Source: Polyporus tsugae (Eukaryota; Basidiomycota; Agaricomycetes; Polyporales; Polyporaceae). Taken from it: a DNA stretch of 64,000 nucleotides. A program made the translations under genes and the position numbers. This document shows, piece after piece, positions 45,366 through 57,920 of this stretch; the first letter of the stretch is position 1, and every line of letters starts with the position of its first letter. The stretch lies in contig JAHRBS010000013.1 of the NCBI GenBank assembly GCA_024305745.1, positions 1,984,001 through 2,048,000 on the forward strand, read 5' to 3'. Under the pieces are notes generated by a model. It was not told where the DNA came from, ran no database searches, and was given only the letters and a program-made list of their open reading frames with translations.

Positions 45366-46652
45366 ATGGCCAAATTACTTGAACACCAACCCATCAAGAC
45401 ACTTTACCTCGCGTACTTTCTCAGCTCTATCGTCTTCGTCAAAGCTCCATTCTGGTTCATCCTATACCTTCTGCCTTCACACCGACCGCGCCCCACATGG
45501 TCAATCAAACGGTCCATCATTCTCCGTTTTATGCAAGAACTCCTAGGGATGAAGGTCCACCCCATGGCCAACAAGCGCGACCCGCTGGAAGAAGTCGGTG
45601 ATAGCTCCCTGGTAGATGCAAAATTCGTCTGGCTGGAGGGCATTCCGGAGTCCGATTTGACCGTCTTCTGCGGTGAAATCCGCCGGGTGGCCGAAATCAC
45701 TGGGGCAAAGCCAGCCAAGATCGCTGGGTACTGGTTCCTCAAGAAGGGCGCAACATGGATTGGGCCTCAGGCCAAGTCCGGAGAGAGGGTCGTGTTACAC
45801 ATACATGGTGGTGCATTCATTGTAAGCCTCGCTGCCTTCGGGCATTCGTTGAAGCCGAAGTCTCACTCACGTACTCGCGTATTCATTCCACAGTACGGCT
45901 CAGCTCATCCATCCGACATGACGGCAAATATCAGCAGAGGGTTACTCGAGCACTCGATGACCCTCGAACGAACGTTCTCAGTTGACTATCGTTTGACGGC
46001 ATCGGCTCCCGATCTCCCCGCCAATCCGTTCCCCACCGCGATCATAGACTCGCTTGCCGCGTACCGCTACCTCGTGCAAGACTGCGGGTTTGAGCCGAAA
46101 AACATCATCCTCACCGGGGACTCCGCAGGTGGCAATCTCGCCATCGCGCTCGCACGGCACCTTGTGGAGAACGAAATCGCGTCTCTCCCTCCCCCGGGTC
46201 GCATATTCGTCGTCTCTCCGTGGATCGACTTGACCGCCTCCCGAAGCGGGCCAGAATCATCGCACGCGTTGAACGCGGTCTCGGATATATTCGCGACGAA
46301 CGGCCCGAAGGGGGACCTCCTTGGCAAATACGCGATCACGCCGCTGCGCGGCCCATTGGACTTCGACGTCGTGAAGACGAATCGCTACTTCTCCCCCGCA
46401 GGGCTCCATGCGCAGCCTGGCGAGGGGTCTACGCTGTTCAAGGGCTTTCCGGAGACGTATGTCGTGGCGGGAGGGGCGGAGAGGTTGTTTGACGACTCGA
46501 AGGCGCTGGTGGAGAGGCTGGAAGCTGACGGGGTGAAGGTTCATGTCGATTTCTCACCGCACGCTGTGCATGACTTCCTCATTTTCAAGTGGCACGAGCC
46601 GGAGCGGACGGAGGTGTTGCGACGGGTGTGCCAGTGGATTGATGCGATGTAG
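45366..46652 (+). CDS. Alpha/beta hydrolase of the hormone-sensitive lipase family, membrane-anchored
   Basis: Exons: 45366-45821 and 45894-46652; 404 aa. The intron (GTAAGC to CAG, 72 bp) is a multiple of three with no stop, so unspliced RNA stays open; removing it joins HIHGGAFI to YGSAHPSDM, as the family requires. An N-terminal hydrophobic segment (LYLAYFLSSIVFVKAPFWFI) suggests a membrane anchor. The oxyanion hole is HGGAF, the nucleophile Ser lies in GDSAGGN, the acid is probably an Asp after VVAGGAERLF, and the His is in VHDF. The family includes fungal steryl acetyl hydrolases and short-chain esterases; the substrate is not predictable. Confidence 0.88.
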   Translation: MAKLLEHQPIKTLYLAYFLSSIVFVKAPFWFILYLLPSHRPRPTWSIKRSIILRFMQELLGMKVHPMANKRDPLEEVGDSSLVDAKFVWLEGIPESDLTVFCGEIRRVAEITGAKPAKIAGYWFLKKGATWIGPQAKSGERVVLHIHGGAFIVSLAAFGHSLKPKSHSRTRVFIPQYGSAHPSDMTANISRGLLEHSMTLERTFSVDYRLTASAPDLPANPFPTAIIDSLAAYRYLVQDCGFEPKNIILTGDSAGGNLAIALARHLVENEIASLPPPGRIFVVSPWIDLTASRSGPESSHALNAVSDIFATNGPKGDLLGKYAITPLRGPLDFDVVKTNRYFSPAGLHAQPGEGSTLFKGFPETYVVAGGAERLFDDSKALVERLEADGVKVHVDFSPHAVHDFLIFKWHEPERTEVLRRVCQWIDAM

Positions 46653-47125
46653 AAATTTTTTGGGTTGGTTCTTTGAATGTAGGAGTCCTGTAATAGGACC
46701 CTCCTAGATGGCGGTTTAGCACTGACCCACTGAACACATTATGTTTTGGCCTCGGCTTCCTACTCACAAGAATGCTTCTTCGAGAACGCATGTTGACCAC
46801 GTTGATCGCGGAGACCTTAAATGCAGGCCTGGTGCATTCTGGTAATTTGGAAAGGTTTTAGCTACCCTCTCAGGGTGCAAGGGTGAGGCCGTCAGACGTC
46901 GATCCGACTCGTAAACCACACCGATGATCGCGAGCGCCTATACCACAACATACTCAGAGAATTGCCTTATTTAGAGTCAGGTGTGTGTGATGTAATAGCT
47001 TGAGCGCGTCGCCCAACTTTCGGCACTAGCTACGTTGTGGCTCGCGCACCTCGTCTCCAGACAACCCAGTCGGCCCTTTCATTCCGCGATACTGCTCCAT
47101 TATCTCCCCTGAAAGCACTTCTTCC
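46653..47125. other. Intergenic between the esterase gene and CWF19
   Basis: 473 bp; nothing recognised apart from expected 3' and promoter DNA. Confidence 0.5.
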
Positions 47126-50110
47126 ATGCCTGCAGACGAATCGAAACGCTCGTCAAAACACAAACACCGCCATGACAAGGACGACCGCGAGCACAAGAGC
47201 AAGCGGAAACACAAGTCGGACAAGGAGAGCTCCAGCAGGAAGCGGTCGCGCAAAGAGACCGGAGACCACCTGCACGTCGTAGATGATGACGTAAACGACG
47301 AGGATATGTGGGTGGAGAAGAACATTGACATGGACGGCGAAGTGGTGCGTGCCTTCCGTTCTGTCTCCTCGTACCCGTTGTTGTAACGCGCGCGCGGATG
47401 CTTTGGCAGCCACTCGCCACGGACATCCCATCCCCCGAGGACCTCAAGCTGAAGACTAGGGCATACTCGCTCCCCGGTGATCCCCCCCTTCCCCGACCCA
47501 TACACACCGAGACTCAGCTGAAGCGCGAGGAATGGATGCTCATGCCCCAGAGCGACTTGCCTGCACCAGCATCGTCAACTGGAGGCACGCCGATGAACGA
47601 AGACCCTATGGACGGCTACGGGGAACTGTCAACAAATGCGCGGACGACGGGCGGCACCGTCGACTTCTTCTCGAGCTTGGGCACAGAGCGCAAGAAGCCG
47701 CCGCGTCCAGACCGCCCAGATCCAGATAAGGTCAGTACCCACAATCTGCACAATCATTTCATCGCCATTCACGACTCGAGTCGCGTTCGCAGCCTCTCAT
47801 CGTCCACCACAAAGAGCTCAATACCGCGCTCAAGGAGGGGAAGAGCATAGATGACCTCCCCGACGCCCCCAAGAAGCCGACCGTAGTGGGCGGCCCGGGC
47901 TCGCAGTGGCGCATGATGAAGCTCCGGAGGGTCTACGAGACGGCGGAGGAGGAGGGGCGGTTGGCAGAGGAGGTCGCGATCGAGCGGTTCGGCTCCCTAG
48001 ACCTCTTCGAAGAGGCGAGGGAGGAGCGACGCATACTGGATGAGCGGCAGGGCAAGCGCGGGTCCTGGGACGGCGACCGTGACCGTGACCGCGGGCGGGA
48101 TCGTAAGGGGAAGGGGAGGGAGCCCGAGGGCGAGCGGCGGTTGATGTTCACGGACCTCTCGACGCCGAGCGGAGGGACGAGCCGCAGCTCGTCGTTCCGC
48201 CGCCCAGACTTGGACCGCAGTGGACCCCCGACCCCTGCTGGGTTTTCCGAGGGCAACAGGAGATTGGAGCCGTCGAAGCTTGGGCAGACGACGGGGAGTG
48301 CTCTCGCGCAGGCGCGGACACCCATTCCGTCCGCGATGACGCCGGCCTCGTTGACGTCTGCGGGCGTGAAGACGCGGGCGATGTCGCCGTCGTCACTCAA
48401 TAAGCTCCAGGCGAAAGTGCTCCGCGCGAAGCTCATCAGCGCGCCGAACGCGGAGGCGCTAGAGAAGGAGTATGAGGAGGCGCAGAGGCAGGCGAATGGA
48501 GGAGACGCGGAAGAGGGCAACGTGAGGACGCAGGTCGCGGTGTTGCCGACGTTGGACGTCCATGGCCGGTTGTATGATGTAGGTCAGGGCGCGCATGATA
48601 CACCCCCACCATTGGGCAATCGCAGGCCCAAACCGAAGGTGGGTAACTCGTATGCCGTGCAATGCGTTCGCGCGATAACAGTTTCGTCAGGTCGAGCAAC
48701 GCGATCCCAAGACGGGTGAGATGCTTCGCGTTGATTCTGACGCCGACGACATCACACTGGGAGAGATGCTCAGGCAGGAGAAGTTCGGGGCTGGGATGGC
48801 CGACCAGAAGAACCTCGACGCGGAATTTGCGCGAGCCGTAATGACAGACGGTGGATTCCAGGTTCGTCTTCGTATCCCTCTCTGACGCCCCAAGACGCTG
48901 AACGGGCTGTCTTCGTGGTAGAACAACCTTGACTATATGGACGACAACGCGGACAAACTGGCGAGGAAGAAGATGCGGGCTGACAACATGAAGCGCCAAT
49001 TTGCCATCAATGGTACGTGACTCTCCAGGATTGTTGAATGGTAACGTTTTCTAATCCCTCCCTCTCGCAGACTACAAGAAGACCATGAAGGTCCTCGCGT
49101 CATGTCCCTTCTGCTACGGGGAAGACGACTCGCTTCCCAAAGCACCCATGGTCGCAATGGGCACTCGCGTCTACCTATCGTGTACGTTGAACGAGGAGTT
49201 GGTCGATGGACACTGCTTGATCGTCCCTATTTCCCACCACTTGTCGACCCTCGAGGGCGATGATGACATGTGGGACGAAGTTCGGGTAAGCAAACATTCC
49301 CCGACGAAGATGCCGTGCTGACCGGGTTGCACACCTAGAACTTCATGAAGTGTCTAATGCGCATGTTCGCAGAGGAGGACAAGGGAGCTGTCTTCTACGA
49401 GACTGTGCTGACCATCAAGGCGCAGAAACACACCGTTATCGAGTGCGTCCCCCTCCCTTGGGAGCAGTTCGAGCTTATCCCTGGGTACTTCAAGGTTCGC
49501 GCTTTTCTACCGTATGTCTCCTGGGATCAGAGCTTATACTGCGTTATATAGGAATCCATCCTCATGTCCGAAACCGAGTGGTCGCAGCATAAGAAGCTGA
49601 TCGACTTCTCTGCGCGACCGGGCGGCTTCCGACGAGCGATGGTCCCCAACCTCCCATACTTTATGGTGCAGTTCGATTACAAGGGCGAGAAGGGGTATGG
49701 ACACGTCATCGAGGGAACTAGCGAGGCGACTGGCAGCGACGAGGAAGACGTCCACGAAGGCGAGGGAGGTAGTGGCGAGTTCCCGAGGTGAGTTTACAAT
49801 CTCGTCAATGGTGGGGGGTTATCGGGATGGACGCCCACGTCCGTGACTATGAGATCGAGTTGTTTCATCTTCATGTCCGGGCGAGGCCTCCTTTCACCCT
49901 ATTCGAACCCTATACCGATCGTGAGCTTCAGTGGCTGATTCATTTTGCAGGTGGTTCGCTGCAGAGATAATCGGGAACCTCGTCGACGCGGAGCCTCGTA
50001 GATGGCGAAGACCACGCAAGATCGAGTTTAGGCAGAACAGGGACCGGGTGAAGAGGTTCAAGCAGAAGTACGACAAGTTCGACTGGACCGGGCTCATCGA
50101 GCGTTCTTAG
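47126..50110 (+). CDS. CWF19: Spliceosome-associated protein Cwf19 (CWF19L2 type)
   Basis: Exons: 47126-47344, 47410-47730, 47793-48638, 48691-48861, 48922-49012, 49071-49285, 49339-49494, 49552-49787, 49951-50110; 804 aa. The N-terminus is a Lys/Arg/His-rich RS-like stretch, then a CWF19-family middle region with WRMMKLRRVYETAEEEG. The C-terminal half carries CwfJ_C_1 (ASCPFCYGEDDSLPKAPMVA, GHCLIVPISHHLST with a HIT-like histidine pattern) and CwfJ_C_2 (WFAAEIIGNLVDAEPRRWRR). The relatives associate with late spliceosomes and intron lariat turnover. The combination of both domains and the length favours the CWF19L2 over the CWF19L1/Drn1 type. Confidence 0.93.
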
Positions 50111-50356
50111 GCTGTGGCTTTTTTGACCAACATCATTGCTCAAAGGCCATGTACTTTGTTACCATTGTACCGATATCATACGACAGATGCGGGTGTTGAG
50201 TTACAGTAGCGTCGAATGCACTTGCGTCGTCGCCAGTGCGGCCGCGTGTGGATGGACGGTGGCGGTGCATGGGTATATGCGTGGCCGGGCCGAGTGGTCG
50301 AGGCGGCTTTGCGTCATTCTCCTGGTGCTGGACGACTACCACGACCAGTGGTAACC

Positions 50357-52170
50357 ATGTTCCGACCTAAACTGCCCACCCTCCGTCCTCGCCGATCGTC
50401 AGCATTCATTAGTTCACGTCATGCTGGAATTCCGGCTGCCAACTTGAGTTCCACAAGTTCTCGGCCTGCAAGGACGACCGACTGGACTGCAAAGCACTGT
50501 AGTCATGGCCCGGGCAGCACTGGAACACTAGAAGACTGCGACGCGATGCCCACGGCTGAGGACTGCAGGATCAGCGCAGAGGCTGACAAGGCGCATACGG
50601 CCCTAGCGAGCAGCATGGCTGGCCGTCTCGGACGGTCATACCTGTACGGTTCGTGTTCAGCTCACGACTTGCTATGTTATGAAACGAGAACGGAGCTGAG
50701 GGTGTTGCGTTGCTCTAGTTCCCGCGACGGCAGAGAAAATGCTGGAGAAGTCCTTGACGACGAGCTCGGACGCGATCATATACGACCTTGAGGACAGTGT
50801 TCCGCCTTCGCCTGTGGACAAGCATGGCGCGAGGTCACGCCTCGCCCATTTCCTCTCGGTGCGTGCTGCTGGTCGATAGCGGCGACAACTGGAGATGACC
50901 TATGCATTTCAGACGAGATCAGGAAGCCTGCCCTCCCCAGAGCGCATTGCCATTAGGCTGAACTCGAACGCAACGGAGTTCTTTGCTGAGGACATCCTCC
51001 AAGCGGTACGCAGCTGCACGACCTTTCACACAACGATTCTGCGAGATTATAGTGGCTCACGGTCACACGCCAACAGCTGCGCCTCCCTTGCATCCGTACT
51101 TTCGTTCTCCCCAAGATCCATTCAGCGCAGGACCTGCATCATGTATCTGAGGAGATATACATTGCCTACCGCGCGCACAAGATTCGGAACCCCAACGGGC
51201 CGCCCATACAACTGGTCGCGAGCATCGAGAGCGCGAAGGCCATGTACAACCTTGGCGAGATCGCCTCGTGGCAGTCGACGTGGGGTCCCGCTCAGGGCGG
51301 GAAGCTCGCTGCTCTGCTGGTACGTCCTTGTTCCTTGTTCTCGTGGGCCTCGTGGAGGTGCACCGCTGACACAAGGACCTTGCGTTTAGTTTGCCGCGGA
51401 AGACTGTATGTTTGGTCCAGGTCCAGAAGTGAATGCCGGAGTCTAGCTGAGTTGATGTGGTGCAGATTGCGCGGACACGGGCATCATCCGTACGACCACA
51501 CGCCAGGAACTACTATACACCCGTTCGCATATTGCAGTGACGGCCAAGGCGTTCGGCCTCAGCGCCATTGACATGGTGCGGTCCGTCCCTAGGTGCGATG
51601 CACTCATTTGAGGTGGTCCTGACCGAGTCTGTTGGTCCAGGTTTGCGTGAGCTACAAGGATCTCGAATCCCTCCGCAACGAATGTGAAGATGGGCGACGG
51701 CTCGGCTTTACTGGAAAGGTAAGCGGTCACACATATCTATCTTGCACGATTATACCACTCATTATGCGCATATAGCAAGCCATCCATCCTAACCAAGTAG
51801 ATGTGATCCAATCGACGTTTGTGCCGAGCGACAAAGGCAAGTCTCCCCATGAAGTATGTATGGGGTTATCATAGAGTGGTATTGACGTCGACAAAACTCG
51901 CTGCAGAGATCGTCCGCGCTGTGAGGATACTGAAGCAAATGGAGAAAGCACACCTTGCGAGCCGGGGCGCGGCCGGTCTGGAATTAGAGGGGGGAGGGAT
52001 GGAAATGATCGACGCTCCCATGATCAAGCAGGTGGGGTTTCGTTTACAGGCGCATCTCGATACAGTCAATGGGAGCCGAGGCTGACTTGTGTTTGCGTAT
52101 TTGTATGTAGGCCGAGAGGATAGTCCGCATAGCGACGGCGGCGGGCCTGACCATCCCCGATTTAGCGTGA
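50357..52170 (+). CDS. CLYBL: CLYBL-like lyase (citrate lyase beta / citramalyl-CoA lyase family), probably mitochondrial
   Basis: Exons: 50357-50648, 50719-50858, 50913-51005, 51077-51319, 51390-51405 (16 bp), 51466-51575, 51641-51718, 51776-51836, 51907-52031, 52111-52170; 405 aa. It is a TIM-barrel of the HpcH/HpaI-citrate lyase beta family: SYLYVPATAEKMLEKSL, AIIYDLEDSVPPS (metal-binding acid), IAIRLNSNATEFF, FVLPKIHSAQDL, QLVASIESAKAMYNLGEIA, FAAEDYCADTG and GFTGKQAIHPNQVDVI. The N-terminal exon is Arg/Ser-rich, compatible with a mitochondrial presequence, although residues 35-75 look unlike the family and could hide an unrecognised intron. The family cleaves (S)-citramalyl-CoA and related esters. 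One intron (51837-51906) is GC-AG. Confidence 0.88.
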
Positions 52171-53066
52171 AGTTGAAGCAAAAGATTGTACATGTACGTT
52201 GTATGACTAAGGAATTCCCCCGGAATCAGGACAGAAGCACACCCTACCGATTGTTAGTTTCCTGCTCACTTGATGTACATATGTAGTATACCGTTGGAAG
52301 GACGTTAGTTGCAGTTGGAAACCCAGAGTCGCGCCTATGATATTCGAAGCAAAGGGCCAGCTGTGGAGATCTGAGTTCTAGACCACCATTCGCTAGGTAG
52401 TGTAGCTATCATTCTATGAACTCGATCGATGTCTAACTAGTAACCAAGTCCACAGATCGCCCTTGTGTGCGACTCCATCACAAGTCCCTGCTGACCGTTC
52501 CCACATATCTGACTGCCCAGACCCTCTTCATCAAACCACGCAAGCGAACGCATCCACAACAGCCTACGCTTGAAATGAAATCTCGATGCAAACGAGCCCC
52601 GTCCTGCTGCGCGTCCATGAGAAACGAACGCGCTGCCTTCTGCGTCGGTGCGCGAATTCCCGGCGTATCTCTCGCGCTTCGGACTCGCCTAGTTAAGGGA
52701 ACCGAAGTGACGCAGTGACCGTCTGGACAGGCCAGGGGGACACGCACACTCGATGTTTGGGCAGGAGAGGGCCGCCACTTCCTGTCAATCAACCAGGTGA
52801 CATGGCCTATCATGAACGCCAAGGGTTCGAGGATGAGGCTGAGATGAGGTGCCAGCATGTGTGCCTGGGGCGTCATCTCAGAGGACTCCCAACCATCTCG
52901 ACCAAGAGCGCGGGCAAAACGGCCAGCAGCACCAGCCAGCGCACCAGGAAAGGGACGGATGCTTTGTACGGGAGACAGGCAGTGTAGGGCATGCATATGG
53001 CGAAAGAGGGTGGCGTGAGCAAGGATAGGAAGGTGAACGGGGGGACGCCAGCCCGGACACGCCCGC
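52171..53066. other. Intergenic between the CLYBL-like and RasGEF genes (convergent)
   Basis: 896 bp between two stop codons. A long antisense-type frame on the minus strand (52478-53188) overlaps the RasGEF end but has no recognisable protein features. Otherwise nothing is seen. Confidence 0.5.
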
Positions 53067-56000
53067 CTACAAGAAGCCACTCTCCTGCAGCAGTCTGGCC
53101 ATCTTCTCGTCCTCTCGTTCGCGGGGTTCGCGCTCGAGACTGAGGTTCCAGAACTGGTCTCCGTAATCGACGCCGTCCTGGTATGCATGGAAGGAATCCT
53201 CGAGGTACGAGAGCACGGACGCCACCGTCTGGAGGTTGTACGGTACGGCCTGCCAGCGCTTAATGTCCTGGATGACCTCCGCAGCCTTCTGCCGCTTGCG
53301 GAAGTTGATCATGCCGCCAGAGAGCTTATCCCCCGCGCCGTCGTTGATGAATGTTAGTGTAGTGAGGTACACCCCTGTCGGTGTCGGGGAGGTATATTAG
53401 TGCTGGGTTCATTCTGCCTTAGAAGACACATACCAATGAAGGGCACGCAGGGGGGCTGAATCCTTGCCAAGGTTGAGCGGTAGTTGTTGAAGTTCTTGTT
53501 CGTGTCGACAGTTGACTCGCAAATCTGCAGCTGCGACATGAACTTCGCGTTGACCTGCTCCCAAGTCCGCTTCAGTCGGCGAATCGGAGGTCTATTCAGA
53601 CCAGAAACGATCGCAGTCATGGATGAGAAGTTCTGCAATGCGCGACACCGCTGCATGAACATGTTAGATACTTCCGAAAATGGCAGAGTGTAAGATTGAC
53701 ACTCACATCGGCGACGTTGATGAAATGCTTCACCGCCCGCGCGCGTTTCTGAGAATCTTCCCGGTCAAGAACAGTCTCAGCTACCCAATCGGCAATCTGT
53801 ATGCAGCGGTCACTATCGTAAAACTGCCTGACGAGTACCCAAGTCCCTCACCTTGTTGCTTAACTGAATGATAACAGTGATGTTATCTGCGCTCTTAGGT
53901 TTGGCTTCCCGTGATCGTTGCAGACACTCCATAGGTCGTATCTTCTTGTACAGCGCGGCCTCCATAAGCGTGAGCTGCCGAGCTACCTCAAGAGGATCGA
54001 TGTCGAGCAACTTGGGCTTCTTCGTCTTCGGCACAATCGGCGCCGGGGGTGCGACCGGGACCGTGTTCGTGGTCTTGATGGGTGCATCACCGCTTCGTTG
54101 CTATTGAACACGTATCAGAGCAATATGCGGCGAGGAGAAACAAGAGACTTTACAGCGCGCTCGATGAGAACGAGAAGTTGCCTCGCCGCTGGGGACGTTA
54201 CGACCTCCTCATTGGATGCAAACTCCTTCATATGGGCGAGGATGTACATATCTTCCCTCTCCAGGACGTCGTCGTCCGTGACCAAAGTACGGCAGACGTT
54301 CAATACACTACGCCATGTCAATAGTAAGTCGTTGACAGACCACGCGCCGAACTCACCGCATACGAACGATCTGCTGCTTCAGACGAGTCCACTCGTCAAG
54401 CTCAGCCGGTTTCAGGTTGGGTGGCGGTGAGATCCAGTAACGCTTTGTCAATAGCTCTAACAAGTCATCAACTGTCATGAAGGACTTGAACGTCATTAGG
54501 AAGTTCCTGGTGTATTTCGTGTCTATAAAGATACTCAGAAACCGCTTGTACCCGTTGAGGATAGCTTGGTACTTGCCCATTGATTCATGCACCGTCAACC
54601 GTTCAACCAGTGCGGCCGGAGTACCCGCCCGAACTTGGCCGTCGGGGTCGATAAGGATCTGGGACTGGTCGGAGTTCATGCGCAGGTACCACGGCTTCTG
54701 GTCTGCGTTCAACTCGCTGATGTAGTGTCGTGGTGCCTCAGAACCGAGGATCTTCATGAGCTTGTTGCCTTGGCCCCTCCGCGACGGGGACTTGCCCATG
54801 GGCACGGCTACTCAGAGGTCAATGTCATCGCCTACGGCGAACCAGACAGAAGAGCACTTACGATCGTCCTCGTCCAGATATGCCACAGCGTCATCATCCA
54901 ACGGAGAAGGATAATCTGGGGAGGGCGGTCCATTGAACGTGGTGTTCCCATACGATGAGGTTCCCGCATCGCTGACGCTATCGGTCCTTGATCGCTGTAA
55001 CATGTCAAGGGACGTGTGGGATCGCTCGCTCGCATTGCTGTACAGGGTTGACCCTACGGAACCCGTTGACAGAGTGGCGCGCATTGTTGGTTGGCCGAAC
55101 GCGTGCTCCATGTCGACAAGTTCGTCGTCGTTGCCGTCCGCCAGACGCGAGATGGCGGTTATAGAACTGTCGCCAATGTTGATACGGGATGTTCGCCATT
55201 CGATTGATTTCCGGTAGTCGCCTTGACTTGTCGACGCCTGATCGTGACCAATAGCGAGTAGTGACTGGAGTGTTTGCGCGGCAAGCACGCAGTTGGACCG
55301 AATGGTGGGGGCGGTGATTTCCACAGTATTGACCAGGGCGCTCCGATCTCGTTGAGCGAAAAATTGAGAGAAGCTGAGGTGTTGCGCCGCCATGAAGATC
55401 GTTGCGCCATCGTCATACAAAGCCTGTGTAGCCGCTTCCAGTGTACGGACGAGCTGGCGAGCCCTATCCACCATCTGCTTGTACTGTGGGCTAGAGTCGG
55501 AACGAACCCCATCAACGTCCACATGGTATGCGACGTTGACTCCAGAAAGCCACTGCAATAACCATGACAGGTAAGCGGAGGCACTCTGGCCTTCCTGCGA
55601 CACTCGTTCTGTAAATAACGGAAATTGAGTAATATTGCCGGAGATTTCAGACTTTCCACATACCTGGGTGGTTGTCTAAGTATCTCAACGAAATTACTAG
55701 AGAACCTAACCGCGCCTCGAGGGCTTTCAAGCTCCCCTTATATTCGATGACAACGTCATCGGTGAGCATTCGCTCGGGAACTTCGGTACCATCATCCGGC
55801 GCAACGTAGCCAAACCCTCGCCAATCTCCGGCAACTCCAGCACCAGGAAGACCCAAACCGATGTTCGCCGTAGAGAAGGTACCATGGAGGCGCTTCCCAC
55901 CGGCACTCCGTGAAAGCGTGCTCGACAGGGCATGTTGCTCCTGATAGAACACCACTTCCTGTACGAACGCGGTGATTGCTCGTTCAAGCTCCAGGACATC

Positions 56001-57610
56001 AGACTCCATACGATTCGGTTTGTCGGGGGAAGATAGACCCGGATCGTACTGCAAAGCGAGAGTGGAGAGGACGAGTTTGGAGAGGGTTCCGGCAACCTTC
56101 CGGTGTGCTGCCTTCAGGTGAGCCTGCAGGGTTTGACGACCACTTGGTAATCGTGGATCACGAAGGTCGCGAGGGTATAGATGACTGGGGACATGGCCAC
56201 TGGGTGTCGCGGTCACGTACAGTAGATTGCGCACCGCTGTAACCACTTCAAGGACCAAGTCATCTACCTCTTGGTACTGTTCCCGATGCCTTGGGCTGGA
56301 GGAGCCCTGCAAGTAACGGAGAACCGCTGCGATAGCGTCTCGTATTCGATCCGACAACTCGACCACGGTTTCAGGGGATGATGGTGACAGGGCGCTCTGG
56401 ATCGCCTTGGCCGTCTTCTCAGCAGCAGTTGGTTGGAGAGCAGCGGTACTAGATTGGATGGGACGCGAAGCGGATGGGCGCGCAATATCGCCTGCGGACG
56501 TCCCGGCGGTGGTCGTAGAGTCAGGTCCGTCTCGCGTTGAGAAGAATGTGTCAGAATCATCGGAGTGGACGTCGGTGCTGCTACCATTTCGCCCCTGTGT
56601 CCGCGAAAGAGAAGAGTCTACCCGCGGTCGTGAGATGCCGTTCGCGCTGCCATTGGGTGGGGGGGAAGAAGCGATAGTAGCGTTGGGAACAGAGGAACTA
56701 GAAGTAGAGGCCGTGTTCTTGGAGGCCAGGGGTCCCGAGTATTCGTCTTGACTATAAGAGGGTGGGGCGGCCGGCTCAGGCAACGTCCAGGAGACCGTCC
56801 CGTCAAGCTCGTTCACGTAGTAATATGACTGACCGTCGTCCGCCAGGCGTCTCACCCATGGCTCCGGGGTCCGTGTCCTCTGCGGAATGCCAAAGCCCGT
56901 GCTGTCCCGACCATTCGAACCTGCAAGACCGTAGGCAGTGGTCGGTCCTGTACGAGCTGATGTATGAGGCGCGAGCGCAGCGACTGCGGAGTCTTCGTCT
57001 ACCTCGCCTTCGGCGGGGAGGTCTGCGGACTGTTGGCCAGTGTGGGTATTGACATAGAATATCTACGAGCATTGTCGTAAGGCGTATTTCGCGGAGGAAA
57101 CTAATGGAGACTCACTCGACCGTCCTGTGATACCTGTGGCACCCAAAAATCGCTATGGTGCGTCCCCCCACCGTCGACAGTCCTGCCATTCGTGGAACCT
57201 AATGTCCGCAAGGCCTGATAGTCTGCACCTCCACCATTCAGCCAATCTCCGTCTGGGTCCGATTGGGATAGTGCCTGAGACATTGTGTGGACCATGTCCA
57301 CTATCGAATCATCCGGTAGCGACGCATGGGAGCCTGGGTACTCGGACCCACCGAACGCAGCCTCTGCCTCCTGGTCGGAGATCACGGCAACGTAGTTGGA
57401 GGGGAACCATCCCCGCTCGTCGTTCAGCAACCCATCCCACCAGCCAGAATCGAGACGCGTGAGGACCTCAATGATGTCGCCCTTGTTGAAAGAGAGGGAA
57501 GAAGGGTCCTCGGACTGATAGTCGTAAAGAGCGCGGCAGAAGAAGGTAGAGGGGTACTCGCTGCCAGCTTGAGAATCGTCATAGCTCATGGAAGCTTGTG
57601 GGTCGTGCAT
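53067..57610 (-). CDS. CDC25: Ras guanine nucleotide exchange factor, Cdc25 type (SH3-WW-RasGEFN-RasGEF)
   Basis: Exons: 57610-57116, 57062-55664, 55608-54862, 54807-54357, 54307-54154, 54100-53852, 53796-53707, 53650-53434, 53374-53067; 1369 aa. An SH3 domain (CRALYDYQSEDPSSLSFNKG, GWWDGLLNDERGWFPSNYV) is near the N-terminus. A WW-like element (EPWVRRLADDGQSYYYVNEL, then VSWTLPEP) follows, then a long helical middle. RasGEFN is at YTRNFLMTFKSFMTVDDLLE and the catalytic CDC25 homology domain at LEVARQLTLMEAALYKKI, VAETVLDREDSQKRARAVKH, GLNRPPIRRLKRTWE and PCVPFIGVYLTTLTFINDG. It loads GTP onto Ras to activate cAMP and MAPK signalling at membranes. I chose the first real ATG; upstream in-frame codons lack one. 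Confidence 0.94.
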
Positions 57611-57920
57611 GTTGTTCGCCAGCGTCGCATGCGTTAGTAGGCTTGACAAGAGCCTAGGGAGGGGCGTAGGGGAGGGCAAGAGGTTGGACTGGGGTCAGAG
57701 ATGGAATGTGGCCTTATTTCCAGTGTCCACTGCCATCTCTGTCCCACACTGGCGCAGCTTACCATATGTGGTAAATGACGCCCTCATTTCCGACATATCG
57801 GCCTCGCGAAGGCGGCAATCGTTTACAGGTACACCGTCATTTGTTTTGCACAGACTGAGATACTTACATTCATTGCATCTCCATAAGGGCTCTATAGGCT
57901 ACAGTGGGACCATTCATCCT
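57611..57920. other. Intergenic between RIA1 and the RasGEF gene
   Basis: 310 bp between the RasGEF start and the RIA1 stop, both on the minus strand. No element stands out. Confidence 0.45.

Noticed and set aside
50279..50350. tRNA-Leu/Ser-like A-box (GCCGAGTGGTCGAGGCG)
   Set aside because: No B-box at the right distance and no cloverleaf pairing.
52478..53188. 236-codon minus-strand ORF
   Set aside because: Overlaps the last RasGEF exon in another frame; composition is Arg/Ala/Pro/Ser-rich and nothing is recognisable.
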